Of a stretch of DNA of 43,777 nt, positions 23,881 to 32,559 are shown piece by piece. Position numbers and translations under genes: made by a program. The number at the start of each line of letters is the position of its first letter. The stretch's first letter is position 1. The DNA is from an uncultured Dorea sp. (lineage in GTDB: Bacteria > Bacillota > Clostridia > Lachnospirales > Lachnospiraceae), in assembly GCA_910578455.1 (NCBI GenBank), contig CAJTQA010000028.1, positions 1 to 43,777 on the forward strand, given 5' to 3'. Below the pieces are notes generated by a model, which was not told where the DNA came from, made no database searches, and saw only the letters and a list, made by a program, of their open reading frames with translations.

Positions 23881-25038
23881 CTACCGCCTCGTGTATTTTC
23901 TAAGGGCAGGCACCAGCTCTTTCAGTGTCTCAAGAGTATAATCAATCTCTTCCCCCGTCGTGAATTCCGACATGCTGAACCTGAGCGTGGCATCCAGAAA
24001 CTCCTGGCCCGCTCCGATTCCTTTCAGCACCCCGCTCACCTGGGGATGGTTAGACGCGCAGGCAGAGCCGGAAGAAACATAGATTCCTCTCTCCTCTAGT
24101 GCATGGAGGAGAACCTCACTGCGGATTCCTGCAAAGCCCACGCTGATGATATGCGGCGCGGAAGTCTCGTCATACAGCCCATGTATAGTCGTATTCTCAA
24201 TCTCCGACACTCCCTTGATGAAATGCTGCTTTAAGAGCCTCATTCCCGCAACTTTCTCATCCAGATTTTCATAGATAAGCTTCGCCGCAAGACCCAGCCC
24301 TGCTATTCCCGCCACATTTTCTGTTCCGGAGCGGATATTCCTTTGCTGCTCCCCTCCGAACACGATCGGTTGAATCTTCACCCCGCTGTCAATGTAAAGG
24401 GCGCCGATCCCCTTCGGCCCGTGAATCTTATGCCCGCTCACCGAACACATGTCAACCTTCAGCCGTTTTGGGTAAATGCGGTATTTCCCGAACCCCTGCA
24501 CCGCGTCCACATGGAACAGGATGTTCCGGTTATACGCCTTGACGATCCCTGCCGCCTCCTGAATCGGCTGCACAGAGCCCACTTCATTGTTCACGTACAT
24601 GACCGACACCAGAATCGTGTCTTTGCACAGCGCGCTCTTTAAGGCATCCAGCCTGATCCTCCCGTACCGATCCACCGGGAGGAACGTAACCCGGAAACCT
24701 TCCTCCTCCAGATGGCGCATCGTATTGATAATGGCAGGATGCTCGATCGCAGACGTGATGAGATGGTTTCCCGCCCGGCGGTTTGCCCGTGCGGCTCCGA
24801 TGAGAGCCAGATTATCGCTCTCTGTACCGCCGGATGTGAAGAAAATCTCTTTTTCCTGCACTTTCCACAGCTTTGCCAGCGTTTCTTTCGCTTCTTTTAT
24901 ATATCGTTCTGCCTCCACGCCCTTCTTGTGCATAGAAGACGGATTGCCATAATCCTGGCACATCACCTTGCGTACAAGGTCGCCGACGCTCTCATATGCA
25001 CATGTTGTCGCAGAATTATCCAGGTACACTTCTTTCAT
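23881..25038 (-). CDS. Cysteine desulfurase (NifS/IscS family)
   Basis: PLP enzyme that takes sulfur from cysteine to form a persulfide. It is 385 residues. The N-terminus has YLDNSATT, the PLP lysine is in SGHKIHGPKG near residue 203, and the persulfide cysteine is in SSGSACASNHPQVSGVL near residue 327. Being next to thiI, as in the Bacillus nifZ-thiI pair, it most likely supplies sulfur for 4-thiouridine. No iscU or other Fe-S assembly genes are present, arguing against a general Fe-S role. Confidence 0.94.
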   Translation of the reverse strand: MKEVYLDNSATTCAYESVGDLVRKVMCQDYGNPSSMHKKGVEAERYIKEAKETLAKLWKVQEKEIFFTSGGTESDNLALIGAARANRRAGNHLITSAIEHPAIINTMRHLEEEGFRVTFLPVDRYGRIRLDALKSALCKDTILVSVMYVNNEVGSVQPIQEAAGIVKAYNRNILFHVDAVQGFGKYRIYPKRLKVDMCSVSGHKIHGPKGIGALYIDSGVKIQPIVFGGEQQRNIRSGTENVAGIAGLGLAAKLIYENLDEKVAGMRLLKQHFIKGVSEIENTTIHGLYDETSAPHIISVGFAGIRSEVLLHALEERGIYVSSGSACASNHPQVSGVLKGIGAGQEFLDATLRFSMSEFTTGEEIDYTLETLKELVPALRKYTRR

Positions 25039-25083
25039 ACAAATCTATTCCTTTTTTCTTTTCTTTATTATTAGAATATGTGG

Positions 25084-25836
25084 CTATTCCTCCAGTTGGA
25101 ACATCAACATGGATAATGTTGCGATTCCGGCTGTTTCTGTCCGGAGAATCCGTTTTCCAAGCGTGATGGCCTTCGCTCCCGCCCTCTGCACTTCCTGCGC
25201 CTCCGTCTTTTCAAAGCCGCCCTCGGGCCCGATGAAGATGCCGATGGACTGTCCCGGCCGAAGGCCGCCTATCACCTGCCTCGTATTGCTTATCCCTTCC
25301 GCCAGCTCGTAAGGGAACAGCAGTACATCAATGTTCTCTGCCATCTTAAGAGCCTCCTCCCAGAACAGAACTTTTTCTATCTCAGGAACAAGCCCTCTTC
25401 CAGACTGTTTCGCCGCGCCCTTTGCTATCTCCTGCCATCTCCGCCTTTTCTTGTCTGCCTTTTCTCCGCTGAGTTTCACTACAGAACGTCGCATTGCTAC
25501 TGGAATGACCTTATAGACTCCAAGCTCCACTGATTTCTGTACGATAAGATCCATTTTGTCCTGTTTCGGAAGCCCCTGGAACAGATAGATGCGTGATGGC
25601 AGCTCCGTATCGTTTTCTTCCTGCCTCACGATTTCAAGAACCGCCCTCTCCGCGCCGTCATTCCCCGTCTCATAGCCTTTCAGCCTGCACAGGTATTTCA
25701 AATTATTTCCGTCGCTCACCATCAGCTCTTCACCGCTCTTCATCCTGAGGGCATGTTTCATGTGATATACATCCTCGCCCGTTATGAAAATACGGGAATT
25801 TCCCGCCTGCTCATGAGGAACAAAAAAGTGCTGCAT
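25084..25836 (-). CDS. rsmE: 16S rRNA (uracil-1498-N3)-methyltransferase RsmE
   Basis: SPOUT-class methyltransferase that methylates U1498 of 16S rRNA. The chosen start gives 250 residues beginning MQHFFVPHEQ, the usual RsmE start, with AGGGGGT upstream. The earlier ATG at 25890 would add 18 residues overlapping prmA and is unlikely. An N-terminal PUA-like domain is followed by the knotted domain with IYLFQGLPKQDKMDLIVQK, IGIFIGPEGGFEKTE and LGKRILRTETA. It follows prmA by 20 bases, the conserved prmA-rsmE pair. Confidence 0.95.
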   Translation of the reverse strand: MQHFFVPHEQAGNSRIFITGEDVYHMKHALRMKSGEELMVSDGNNLKYLCRLKGYETGNDGAERAVLEIVRQEENDTELPSRIYLFQGLPKQDKMDLIVQKSVELGVYKVIPVAMRRSVVKLSGEKADKKRRRWQEIAKGAAKQSGRGLVPEIEKVLFWEEALKMAENIDVLLFPYELAEGISNTRQVIGGLRPGQSIGIFIGPEGGFEKTEAQEVQRAGAKAITLGKRILRTETAGIATLSMLMFQLEE

Positions 25837-25856
25837 CTTAATTACCCCCTGAACCT

Positions 25857-26813
25857 CTACATCTGTTTCTGCGAAACGACAGATACCCACTCTCCCTGGT
25901 GGTTTACCTCCAAGACCTCAAGCCCCGCGTCCTCCACTGCCCGGACAACATCCTGTTCCTTATCGTCTATGATGCCGCTGGTGATATAGACAGCTCCCGG
26001 TTTCATCTGGTTTATGACCACCGGGGTAAGAGGGATGAGCACATCCGCAAGGATATTGGCAAGCACGATATCGTACTTTTCGTATCCTGCTTCCTCCTGT
26101 ATCCTGGCATCGTCAATGATGTTTCCAATTATGACATCATACTGGTCTGTCCTGATTCCATTTGCCTCCATGTTCTCATGGGTTGCCGCAATCGCACACG
26201 GGTCGAGGTCTGTTCCAAAAGAATGCCCCGCGCCGAATTTCAGGGCAAGCATCCCCAAAATACCGCTGCCGCAGCCCACGTCCAGTACAAGCGCGTCCTT
26301 CTCCACATATCTTTTCAGGGCGCGTATGCACAGCTGGGTCGTCTCATGCATCCCCGTTCCGAAAGCCGTTCCCGGGTCGATATGGACGATCATCTTGTCA
26401 CTGTCTTCTTCTCCTGCCTTCTCCCAGGAAGGAATCACAAGAATATCGTCAATATAAAACTGATGGAAATACTGTTTCCAGTTATTGATCCAGTCAATAT
26501 CCTCTGTCTGAGACTCTTCAATTACGCACTCTCCAAGATCCAGGAATTCTTTCATCTCTTCCAGCTCTTTTTTTATCTCTTCCAAAAGAGCTTTATTGTC
26601 CTCTTCCGAATCCAGGTAAAAGGTCAGGTAAGCCGTTCCGTCATCCTCCGGGATATCTGGCAGGATGTCCACGAACATCTTCTCCTTATCACTCTCAGAT
26701 AGCGCTACCCTGTCCTCAATCTGCACTCCTTCCACTCCAAGTTCTGCAAGCATGCTGCTTATGATATCTTCCGCCTGCGTTGTCGTCTTTAACCGATACT
26801 GATTCCACTTCAT
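25857..26813 (-). CDS. prmA: Ribosomal protein L11 methyltransferase
   Basis: Trimethylates ribosomal protein L11. It is 318 residues. The N-terminal substrate-recognition domain (about 1-120) is followed by the SAM-binding domain with DPGTAFGTGMHETTQLC, motif I VLDVGCGSGILGMLALKFG near residue 178, and NILADVLIPLTP. It starts the prmA-rsmE-iscS-thiI run, with gaps of 20, 45 and 22 bases. Confidence 0.96.
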   Translation of the reverse strand: MKWNQYRLKTTTQAEDIISSMLAELGVEGVQIEDRVALSESDKEKMFVDILPDIPEDDGTAYLTFYLDSEEDNKALLEEIKKELEEMKEFLDLGECVIEESQTEDIDWINNWKQYFHQFYIDDILVIPSWEKAGEEDSDKMIVHIDPGTAFGTGMHETTQLCIRALKRYVEKDALVLDVGCGSGILGMLALKFGAGHSFGTDLDPCAIAATHENMEANGIRTDQYDVIIGNIIDDARIQEEAGYEKYDIVLANILADVLIPLTPVVINQMKPGAVYITSGIIDDKEQDVVRAVEDAGLEVLEVNHQGEWVSVVSQKQM

Positions 26814-26857
26814 ATTTCTACCTCTTTAAGATCTGCCTTTCCATAAATATCCCGCCC

Positions 26858-27448
26858 TTAATACAGCCCTCTGTAAAAGTTCAGATACATATGGAGATTG
26901 ATCGCCGCATAATGCCATAGCGCATAAAACTTCCCGGTTCCCTCCGGCTCTTCAGCCGGGCACATAACATGGTCAAATCCGAATTTGTCCGCATAGTGGG
27001 CAGCTTTCCTGAGATGCCAGCTATTTGTCACGACAATACAGTTTTTAAGACCATTCTTTTCCATTAGCGGTTTCACAAGTTTCATATTGTGATATGTGCT
27101 GACCGCCTCCGGTTCTGTGATCACCACGTCATCAGGCACCCCCAGCGTCCGGGCATATGCTTTCATAACCTCCGCCTCCACGTAGGAGTTCTTTACTGCC
27201 GCCCCGGAAAAAATAAGCTTTTCCGCCTTTCCCTCCCGCCACAGCTCAACAGCCTTCTCTACCCGTGTTTTCATGACTCTTGAAGGCACGCCGCCTTCTC
27301 CCGCAGGACAGCCGCAGACAACCGCACAGTCATATCTTTCCCTTTTCCACCTCTTTTCAGGACGGGCAAACACAGCCCGGAAAGTCACATAATTTGACAG
27401 GAGCATGCCTGATGCAGCGCCTGCCGCAAAAAATAACCTCTTTTTCAT
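26858..27448 (-). CDS. YdcF/SanA family (DUF218) membrane protein
   Basis: A 196-residue protein with an N-terminal signal or membrane anchor (LFFAAGAASGMLLSNYVTF) and a DUF218 domain: YDCAVVCGCPAGEGGVPS, SRVMKTRVEKAVELW, KLIFSGAAV, EAEVMKAYA and VTNSWHLRKAA. Members are linked to envelope barrier function; the reaction is unknown. I choose the ATG at 27448 because GGGG lies seven bases before it; the longer reading from 27511 runs through a hairpin and lacks an SD. Two cysteines in VCGCP are unusual for the motif. Confidence 0.83.
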   Translation of the reverse strand: MKKRLFFAAGAASGMLLSNYVTFRAVFARPEKRWKRERYDCAVVCGCPAGEGGVPSRVMKTRVEKAVELWREGKAEKLIFSGAAVKNSYVEAEVMKAYARTLGVPDDVVITEPEAVSTYHNMKLVKPLMEKNGLKNCIVVTNSWHLRKAAHYADKFGFDHVMCPAEEPEGTGKFYALWHYAAINLHMYLNFYRGLY

Positions 27449-27476
27449 ACCCATTCCCCAACTTTTGAAACATTGG

Positions 27477-27541
27477 CAAGAACTCCATGCCGTATGCGGG
27501 AAACCAGGCAATCGTTCCGCACATATGACGTGGAGTTCCTG
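27477..27541 (-). promoter_or_regulatory. Long imperfect hairpin in the leader of the YdcF gene
   Basis: CAGGAACTCCA (27531-27541) pairs with TGGAGTTCTTG (27477-27487) over 11 positions with one G-T wobble. An inner arm pairs GCGG with CCGC and continues over a small bulge. No T-run follows on either strand, so it is not a typical terminator. Confidence 0.5.
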
Positions 27542-27551
27542 TCATCTTATT

Positions 27552-29198
27552 TTAATCCAGGTCAATAAAGTCTACCTTAAATGTATCATCCGGATCAGGA
27601 TGTTTTTCTTTCTTCGGACGTTCACTGAGCAGATCGTCCAAATCATCGATCGTCAGCTCTTCCGTGCGGCTCTCTCCCCCGTAGACGACAAACTCATCTT
27701 TATCAACATCATCCAGAAGGTCTCCGTCATCATATCCAAGCTCCGCCGTCTCAAATCCGGTTTCCTCAAAGCTCAGCTCTTCCGTGGCAAAGCTCTCCTC
27801 TCCAAAGCCCATGTCTTCCGTAAAGCCCATGTCCTCCGTAAAGCCCATATCCTCCGTGAAACCCATGTCTTCCGTAAAGCCCATATCCTCCGTGAAACCC
27901 ATGTCTTCCGTAAAATCCATGCTTGACGTTGCAAAATCATCGTCTATGTCATAGCCGCCCTTCTTGCCTCCGCCAAATCCCGGCAAACTTTTCTTTTTTT
28001 CCTTTTTTTCTTTCTTCCCTTTCGCCGCTTTCGGATCCGGTTCCGGCATGTCATTCAAGCCGTATTCCTCATAGATCTCATCCAGCTCTTTATTGAGGTT
28101 GACGTTCTTTACTCCGAGGATAAATATGAGGAGAATGATCACAATCAATCCAAGTCCGCCGAAAAGCACGATCTTCTGAATATTTTTTGATATAAACTTC
28201 TCCGCTTTCCCGAGAAGGCCTTTCGTTTCTTTCTCCTCCTCGTCTCCGCTGCCTGGTTCAAAGCGCTGGTAAGTATTTTCCTCCACATCATAGCGGTAAT
28301 AATCCTTTTCACCCAAATTATTCATGGCATAAAGGATATAATACCCGTCCTCGTCCGCCTTCTGCCATACCGGAAAAGTCTTATCCTCCAGGGTGAGATC
28401 CGCCTGCTGGTATTCTTTGGGCAGATTCACTTCCGACGTATCACTGAGAAGGATGATAGAAGTCTTGTCGGATATCGCAAGTTCCGCATATGTGGAAAAT
28501 GTCGCATTCTCCTCATTATAGAGGAAAAAGCTCCCGCTGTCTCCATTTAAAAGATAGCCTAAAGTCACGCCGCTGTTCTCGTTCACGACCATCTGCCGTT
28601 CCTGTCCGTCCAGAGATACAGTTGTCTTGGCATAGCCTGTCGGTATATCCCCTTCAGAAAATTTATCCGTCAGCATATAAGCCGTTCCGTCTACCTCCAC
28701 CTGTATATCCTCGGCGGATGAAGAGGAACCGCTGTCTTTTTCTTTTTTCTTTATCTTCGAAGGATCGCCCGCCGCAATCTTTACGGTAGAATTGCCTTGG
28801 TCAAGCGTAAGCTCGCTGCCCGACGCAGATGCAATCGTCGCGCCGGATATGGTGATCTGCGTGCTGCCTTCCTTAAGTGCCTGGAATTTCAGCATAAACA
28901 CCTGCTCGGAGGAGCCTCCGTTTCCTGCCAGGGTTACTGAGCCGTCTTCCCCAGACTCCGCCCCGTCACCCGAATCAAAGCTCAAAGCCTCGCTGTCATA
29001 ACTTAACTGTACCTCCACGTTTCCAAGTGATCCTCCTGTAGACCTTACCGCACACTTTACCTCTACCATGTCTCCCACCTTGGTTGACGGGTCGGAAAAT
29101 GATATCTTCCCGTCCGCCGCAATGGCGACCATGGAAAAGCATGGCACCAATAGGCATAAGGCCAATATTACGCTGCTGATTTTTTTTCTTATCTTCAT
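27552..29198 (-). CDS. Cohesin-domain single-pass membrane protein
   Basis: A 548-residue surface protein. Signal peptide (1-27), a cohesin-like beta domain (about 28-142, KVGDMVEVKCAVRSTGG, VEVQLSYDSEALSF), a second extracellular region of unknown fold (about 160-320), one membrane helix (about 339-362) and a basic then very acidic cytoplasmic tail. The tail holds MDFTED, five MGFTED copies and MGFGEE, followed by further acidic residues. Cohesins bind dockerins in cellulosomes, but isolated ones occur in many bacteria; no dockerin is seen here. It follows an LCP gene by 24 bases, so a role with cell-wall polymers is possible. The cohesin call rests on pattern recognition. Confidence 0.75.
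   Translation of the reverse strand: MKIRKKISSVILALCLLVPCFSMVAIAADGKISFSDPSTKVGDMVEVKCAVRSTGGSLGNVEVQLSYDSEALSFDSGDGAESGEDGSVTLAGNGGSSEQVFMLKFQALKEGSTQITISGATIASASGSELTLDQGNSTVKIAAGDPSKIKKKEKDSGSSSSAEDIQVEVDGTAYMLTDKFSEGDIPTGYAKTTVSLDGQERQMVVNENSGVTLGYLLNGDSGSFFLYNEENATFSTYAELAISDKTSIILLSDTSEVNLPKEYQQADLTLEDKTFPVWQKADEDGYYILYAMNNLGEKDYYRYDVEENTYQRFEPGSGDEEEKETKGLLGKAEKFISKNIQKIVLFGGLGLIVIILLIFILGVKNVNLNKELDEIYEEYGLNDMPEPDPKAAKGKKEKKEKKKSLPGFGGGKKGGYDIDDDFATSSMDFTEDMGFTEDMGFTEDMGFTEDMGFTEDMGFTEDMGFGEESFATEELSFEETGFETAELGYDDGDLLDDVDKDEFVVYGGESRTEELTIDDLDDLLSERPKKEKHPDPDDTFKVDFIDLD
27804..27920. repeat. 18-bp tandem repeat in the cohesin protein gene
   Basis: Six 18-bp units (27813-27920) plus a partial seventh encode the MGFTED hexapeptide. 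Units alternate between two slightly different versions, which suggests expansion by duplication of a two-unit block. Confidence 0.9.
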
Positions 29199-29222
29199 TC
29201 TTTTATCCCCCTTCCAGCGCGT

Positions 29223-30446
29223 CTATTCATCTTCTGTATATTCATCCTCTGTGTATGAATCATCCTCATAGCCGTCATCTTCCATGACATCCGCATCCTC
29301 ATAGCCATCCTCTTCCTGCAGGCCGTCCTCCTGGCCGTCTCCGCCTTCTCCCGCGTCCTCATCCAGCTCTGCCGGCCTCACCACGCCGGTCAGGTTCATG
29401 ATTTCATCCGAAATCATCTGCACCGTGTCCGACACCTGCTCCGTTGCCTTGTGGGGATATAAAAATTCATGCAGTTCACGGACATTTTCCGCAAGGCCCT
29501 GAGCCACCACCACATCTCCCGCCTCAGGATAAGTGACCCCGTCAGTCTTTTCAAACGGGAATCCTTCGCTCTCCGCAAGCTTATACTTCATGAGCGCTGA
29601 AGACATGCCGATAATCTTTTTCAGCGTAAAGCTTGTAGATACCTGCGGGAACACCGTATCTATGATCTCATTGAGCGTAGCAATATCTGTTGTCTTGACT
29701 TTCTCAAAAAGTTTCATGATTACCGTGCGCTGACGCTCCGTTCTCTTATAGTCGCCGCCTTCCAGCTTACGCAGCCTTGCATAAGTCACTGCCTGCGGCC
29801 CGTCCATCAGGTAAGTTCCTGCTCCGTCCAGCTTGTTCGCTTTCTTCTTGGCGGCTTTCGCAGTCTCTCCCACATAGTCATTCAGCATGTCTGCCTCCGC
29901 ATCCGTAACCTCTATCTCAATTCCGCCCATCAGATCCACTACATCCGCCATTGCCTTAAAGTCTACCGTAGCATAATCCTCAATATCAAGGTCAAGGTTC
30001 TTATTCAGCATGCTTATCGCTTCCCCCGGGCCTCCTACAAAATATGCATTATTTGCTTTCTTGTAAGTGTCATCCATCTGCCGCAGCAAGGTATCCCGGT
30101 ATATGGATGCCATCCGGATTTCTTTCGTCTCGTTGTCAATGGCTACGATAATAATCGTATCGGCATGAGTTCCCTCTTCCAGCTGCCCTTCCCTGGAGTC
30201 GCCTCCAAACAGCGCCACCGTCGTATACCCGGTAAGTTCTATTCCTTCATTGACCTCTATATTGTCTTTATCTATATCCACCCTCTGGAATTTATCGTAC
30301 TTTGCCATAACGAACGCTACCGCCATCAGCGACAGCAGGATGATCGTCTCGAACATCAGGATAACTGCCCGCAGACGCCTGCGCCTTCTCCGTCTCTTTC
30401 TGGCCTTTGCAGCCCTGATCGCTGCCAGTTCTCTCTTTCTCGCCAT
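29223..30446 (-). CDS. LCP family (LytR-CpsA-Psr) protein with acidic tail
   Basis: LCP enzymes transfer lipid-linked teichoic acids or glycans to peptidoglycan. It is 407 residues: an extremely Arg-rich cytoplasmic start, one membrane helix (about 26-48), and an LCP domain (about 80-240) with LFGGDSREGQLEEGTHADTI, MASIYRDTLL, GGIEIEVTDAE and YARLRKLEGGDYKRTERQR, where the conserved arginines bind the pyrophosphate lipid. The C-terminal 45 residues are almost all Glu/Asp/Tyr/Gly. Co-transcribed with the cohesin protein gene. A related LCP is encoded 3 kb away. Confidence 0.94.
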   Translation of the reverse strand: MARKRELAAIRAAKARKRRRRRRRLRAVILMFETIILLSLMAVAFVMAKYDKFQRVDIDKDNIEVNEGIELTGYTTVALFGGDSREGQLEEGTHADTIIIVAIDNETKEIRMASIYRDTLLRQMDDTYKKANNAYFVGGPGEAISMLNKNLDLDIEDYATVDFKAMADVVDLMGGIEIEVTDAEADMLNDYVGETAKAAKKKANKLDGAGTYLMDGPQAVTYARLRKLEGGDYKRTERQRTVIMKLFEKVKTTDIATLNEIIDTVFPQVSTSFTLKKIIGMSSALMKYKLAESEGFPFEKTDGVTYPEAGDVVVAQGLAENVRELHEFLYPHKATEQVSDTVQMISDEIMNLTGVVRPAELDEDAGEGGDGQEDGLQEEDGYEDADVMEDDGYEDDSYTEDEYTEDE

Positions 30447-30498
30447 ATCAGGCCTCTCTTTTGCATAGTTTTTTCAGGGTTTTACACAATACTATCCT

Positions 30499-30527
30499 AT
30501 ACTACTATATTCTGGCAAAAAGTTCAA
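30499..30527 (-). promoter_or_regulatory. Promoter of the LCP-cohesin operon
   Basis: TTGAAC (30522-30527), a 17-bp spacer and TAGTAT (30499-30504), just after the glmS stop codon. Confidence 0.55.
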
Positions 30528-30531
30528 CCAT

Positions 30532-32358
30532 CTATTCGACAGTAACTGATTTCGCCAGATTTCTCGGTTTATCGACATCACATCCTCTTCCCACCGCAAT
30601 ATAGTACCCAAAGAGCTGGAGGGGGATGATCGCCAGCGAATTTGTAAAATACCTGTTTGTCTCTGGAATATAGACCACATAGTCCGCCGCGCGCTCCACT
30701 TCCGTGTTGCCCTCGTTCGTTACCGCCAGCACAAACGCGCCTCTCGTACTTACTTCCACCATGTTGCTGAGCATCTTTTTATACAGCTCCTTCTGCGTAA
30801 GCACTGCCGCCACAAGAGTTCCCTCCTCGATCAGGGAGATGGTTCCATGCTTTAATTCTCCCGCCGCGTAAGCTTCCGAATGGATATATGAGATTTCTTT
30901 TAACTTCAGCGAGCCTTCCAGCGAGATTGCGTAATCAACGCCCCGCCCGATGAAAAATACATCCCTTGCCGCAAGGTATCGGTTCGCGAAACGCTGGATC
31001 TTCGACTTATTATTAAGAAGCATCTCCACCTGTGACGGAAGAGCCTTTAAATCTTCAAGCATCTCCTGCAAAACCTCATCCTTCATCTGTCCGCGCTCAT
31101 ATGCGAATTTCATAGCCAGCAGATAGAGCGCGATAAGCTGCGCCGAGTATGCTTTCGTAGTGGCTACCGCAATCTCCGGCCCCGCCCATGTGTACATCAC
31201 GTTATCTGCCTCTCTGGCGATAGAGCTTCCCACCACGTTTACGATCCCCAGCACCCTTGCGCCCTGTTTCTTCGATTCCCTCAGAGCCGCCAGCGTATCT
31301 GCCGTCTCCCCGGACTGGCTGATGACTACAACTAGCGTCCTCTCATTTAAAATCGGTTTCCGATAGCGGAACTCGGATGCAAGATCCACCTCCACAGGGA
31401 TTCTTGCAAGTCCTTCAAAGACATACTTGCTCGTAACTCCCGTATGATACGCGGAACCGCATGCCACGATCATGATCTTATCAATGTCTTGAATCTCCTC
31501 CGCCGACATGTTCAGCTCTTCTATCACAATTTTTCCTTCTTTAATTCTCGGAGAGAACGTATCCGTGATCGCCTTGGGCTGCTCGTTCATCTCTTTCAGC
31601 ATAAAATGCTCATAGCCGCCCTTTTCCGCCGCATTTACATCCCATTCAATCCGGACGCATTCTTTTTCAATCGGTTCCTCATCTACCGTGAAGAACTCCA
31701 TAGAATCTTTCTTCAGGCGCACAATTTCCTCATTTTCGATAAAATAGACATCCCTTGTATACTTGAGGACTGCCGGAACGTCCGAGGCTATGATGCTTCC
31801 CCCGTCCGTATGCCCTACGATGAGAGGACTGTCCTTGCGGACGGCATAAAGCTCATCCGGATGATCCCTGAAGATAATGCCCAGGGCGTAAGAACCCTCC
31901 ATGCGGTGCATGATCTTTGTCACGGCGCGCAGCGGATTCCCGTCATAATAATGGTCAAGGAGATGGGCGATAACCTCTGTATCCGTCTCCGACATAAAAG
32001 AATAGCCTTTTTTTTCGAGTTTCTTTTTCAGTTTCAGATAATTCTCAATGATGCCGTTATGTACCACCACAATGCTTTTTTCTTTATTAAAGTGGGGATG
32101 GGCGTTGATATCGGAGGGAGAGCCATGGGTAGCCCACCTTGTATGGCCGATGCCAAGAGTTCCCGGCATTGTCTCCCCGCCATGGGTAATCTCATTCAAG
32201 ACTTTAAGCCTTCCCTTGGACTTTGCCATGCTGACCTCGCCGCTGTCGTAAACGGCGATCCCCGCCGAATCATATCCTCTGTATTCCAGCTTTTCCAAAC
32301 CGTCTAAAAGAATTGGAGCCGCCTGCTGGCTTCCGATATATCCTACGATTCCACACAT
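30532..32358 (-). CDS. glmS: Glutamine-fructose-6-phosphate aminotransferase
   Basis: Makes glucosamine-6-phosphate, the first precursor of UDP-GlcNAc for peptidoglycan and other glycans. The start is set at MCGIVGYIG so that the cysteine becomes the N-terminal nucleophile after removal of methionine; GGAGG is eight bases upstream. That gives 608 residues. The glutaminase domain covers about 1-220 (GHTRWATHG), followed by two SIS isomerase domains (about 290-420 and 460-600) and the conserved end PRNLAKSVTVE. No glmS ribozyme is seen in the leader. It sits among envelope genes. Confidence 0.98.
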   Translation of the reverse strand: MCGIVGYIGSQQAAPILLDGLEKLEYRGYDSAGIAVYDSGEVSMAKSKGRLKVLNEITHGGETMPGTLGIGHTRWATHGSPSDINAHPHFNKEKSIVVVHNGIIENYLKLKKKLEKKGYSFMSETDTEVIAHLLDHYYDGNPLRAVTKIMHRMEGSYALGIIFRDHPDELYAVRKDSPLIVGHTDGGSIIASDVPAVLKYTRDVYFIENEEIVRLKKDSMEFFTVDEEPIEKECVRIEWDVNAAEKGGYEHFMLKEMNEQPKAITDTFSPRIKEGKIVIEELNMSAEEIQDIDKIMIVACGSAYHTGVTSKYVFEGLARIPVEVDLASEFRYRKPILNERTLVVVISQSGETADTLAALRESKKQGARVLGIVNVVGSSIAREADNVMYTWAGPEIAVATTKAYSAQLIALYLLAMKFAYERGQMKDEVLQEMLEDLKALPSQVEMLLNNKSKIQRFANRYLAARDVFFIGRGVDYAISLEGSLKLKEISYIHSEAYAAGELKHGTISLIEEGTLVAAVLTQKELYKKMLSNMVEVSTRGAFVLAVTNEGNTEVERAADYVVYIPETNRYFTNSLAIIPLQLFGYYIAVGRGCDVDKPRNLAKSVTVE

Positions 32359-32439
32359 ATACTCATCCTCCATCCGTCTTTTTTTCTCACAGTAACAATG
32401 ATATTCGTTTTTTGACCTGATTTTTCACTTTTAGACTAC

Positions 32440-32468
32440 ATTTTAGCAAAAATCACCTTAAATGTAAA
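32440..32468 (-). promoter_or_regulatory. Promoter of glmS
   Basis: TTTACA (32463-32468), a 17-bp spacer and TAAAAT (32440-32445). The leader is about 75 bases, too short and without the conserved core for a glmS ribozyme. Confidence 0.65.
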
Positions 32469-32500
32469 CTAAAAATATACACCAAAAAGGTGCTGCACAC

Positions 32501-32529
32501 TTGTAACTTTTATATCTTCCTGATAAAAT
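32501..32529 (+). promoter_or_regulatory. Promoter of the vsr-like gene
   Basis: TTGTAA (32501-32506), a 17-bp spacer and TAAAAT (32524-32529), divergent from the glmS promoter about 33 bases away. Confidence 0.5.
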
Positions 32530-32559
32530 ATTTTATATCTCAAGAGGGCGGTGATCTAT

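Noticed and set aside
25837..25890. Longer start for rsmE
   Set aside because: The added 18 residues overlap prmA and do not match the usual RsmE N-terminus, whereas the ATG at 25836 has an SD.
32359..32520. glmS ribozyme
   Set aside because: The leader is only about 75 bases from the predicted start, and the conserved ribozyme core around the cleavage site is not present.
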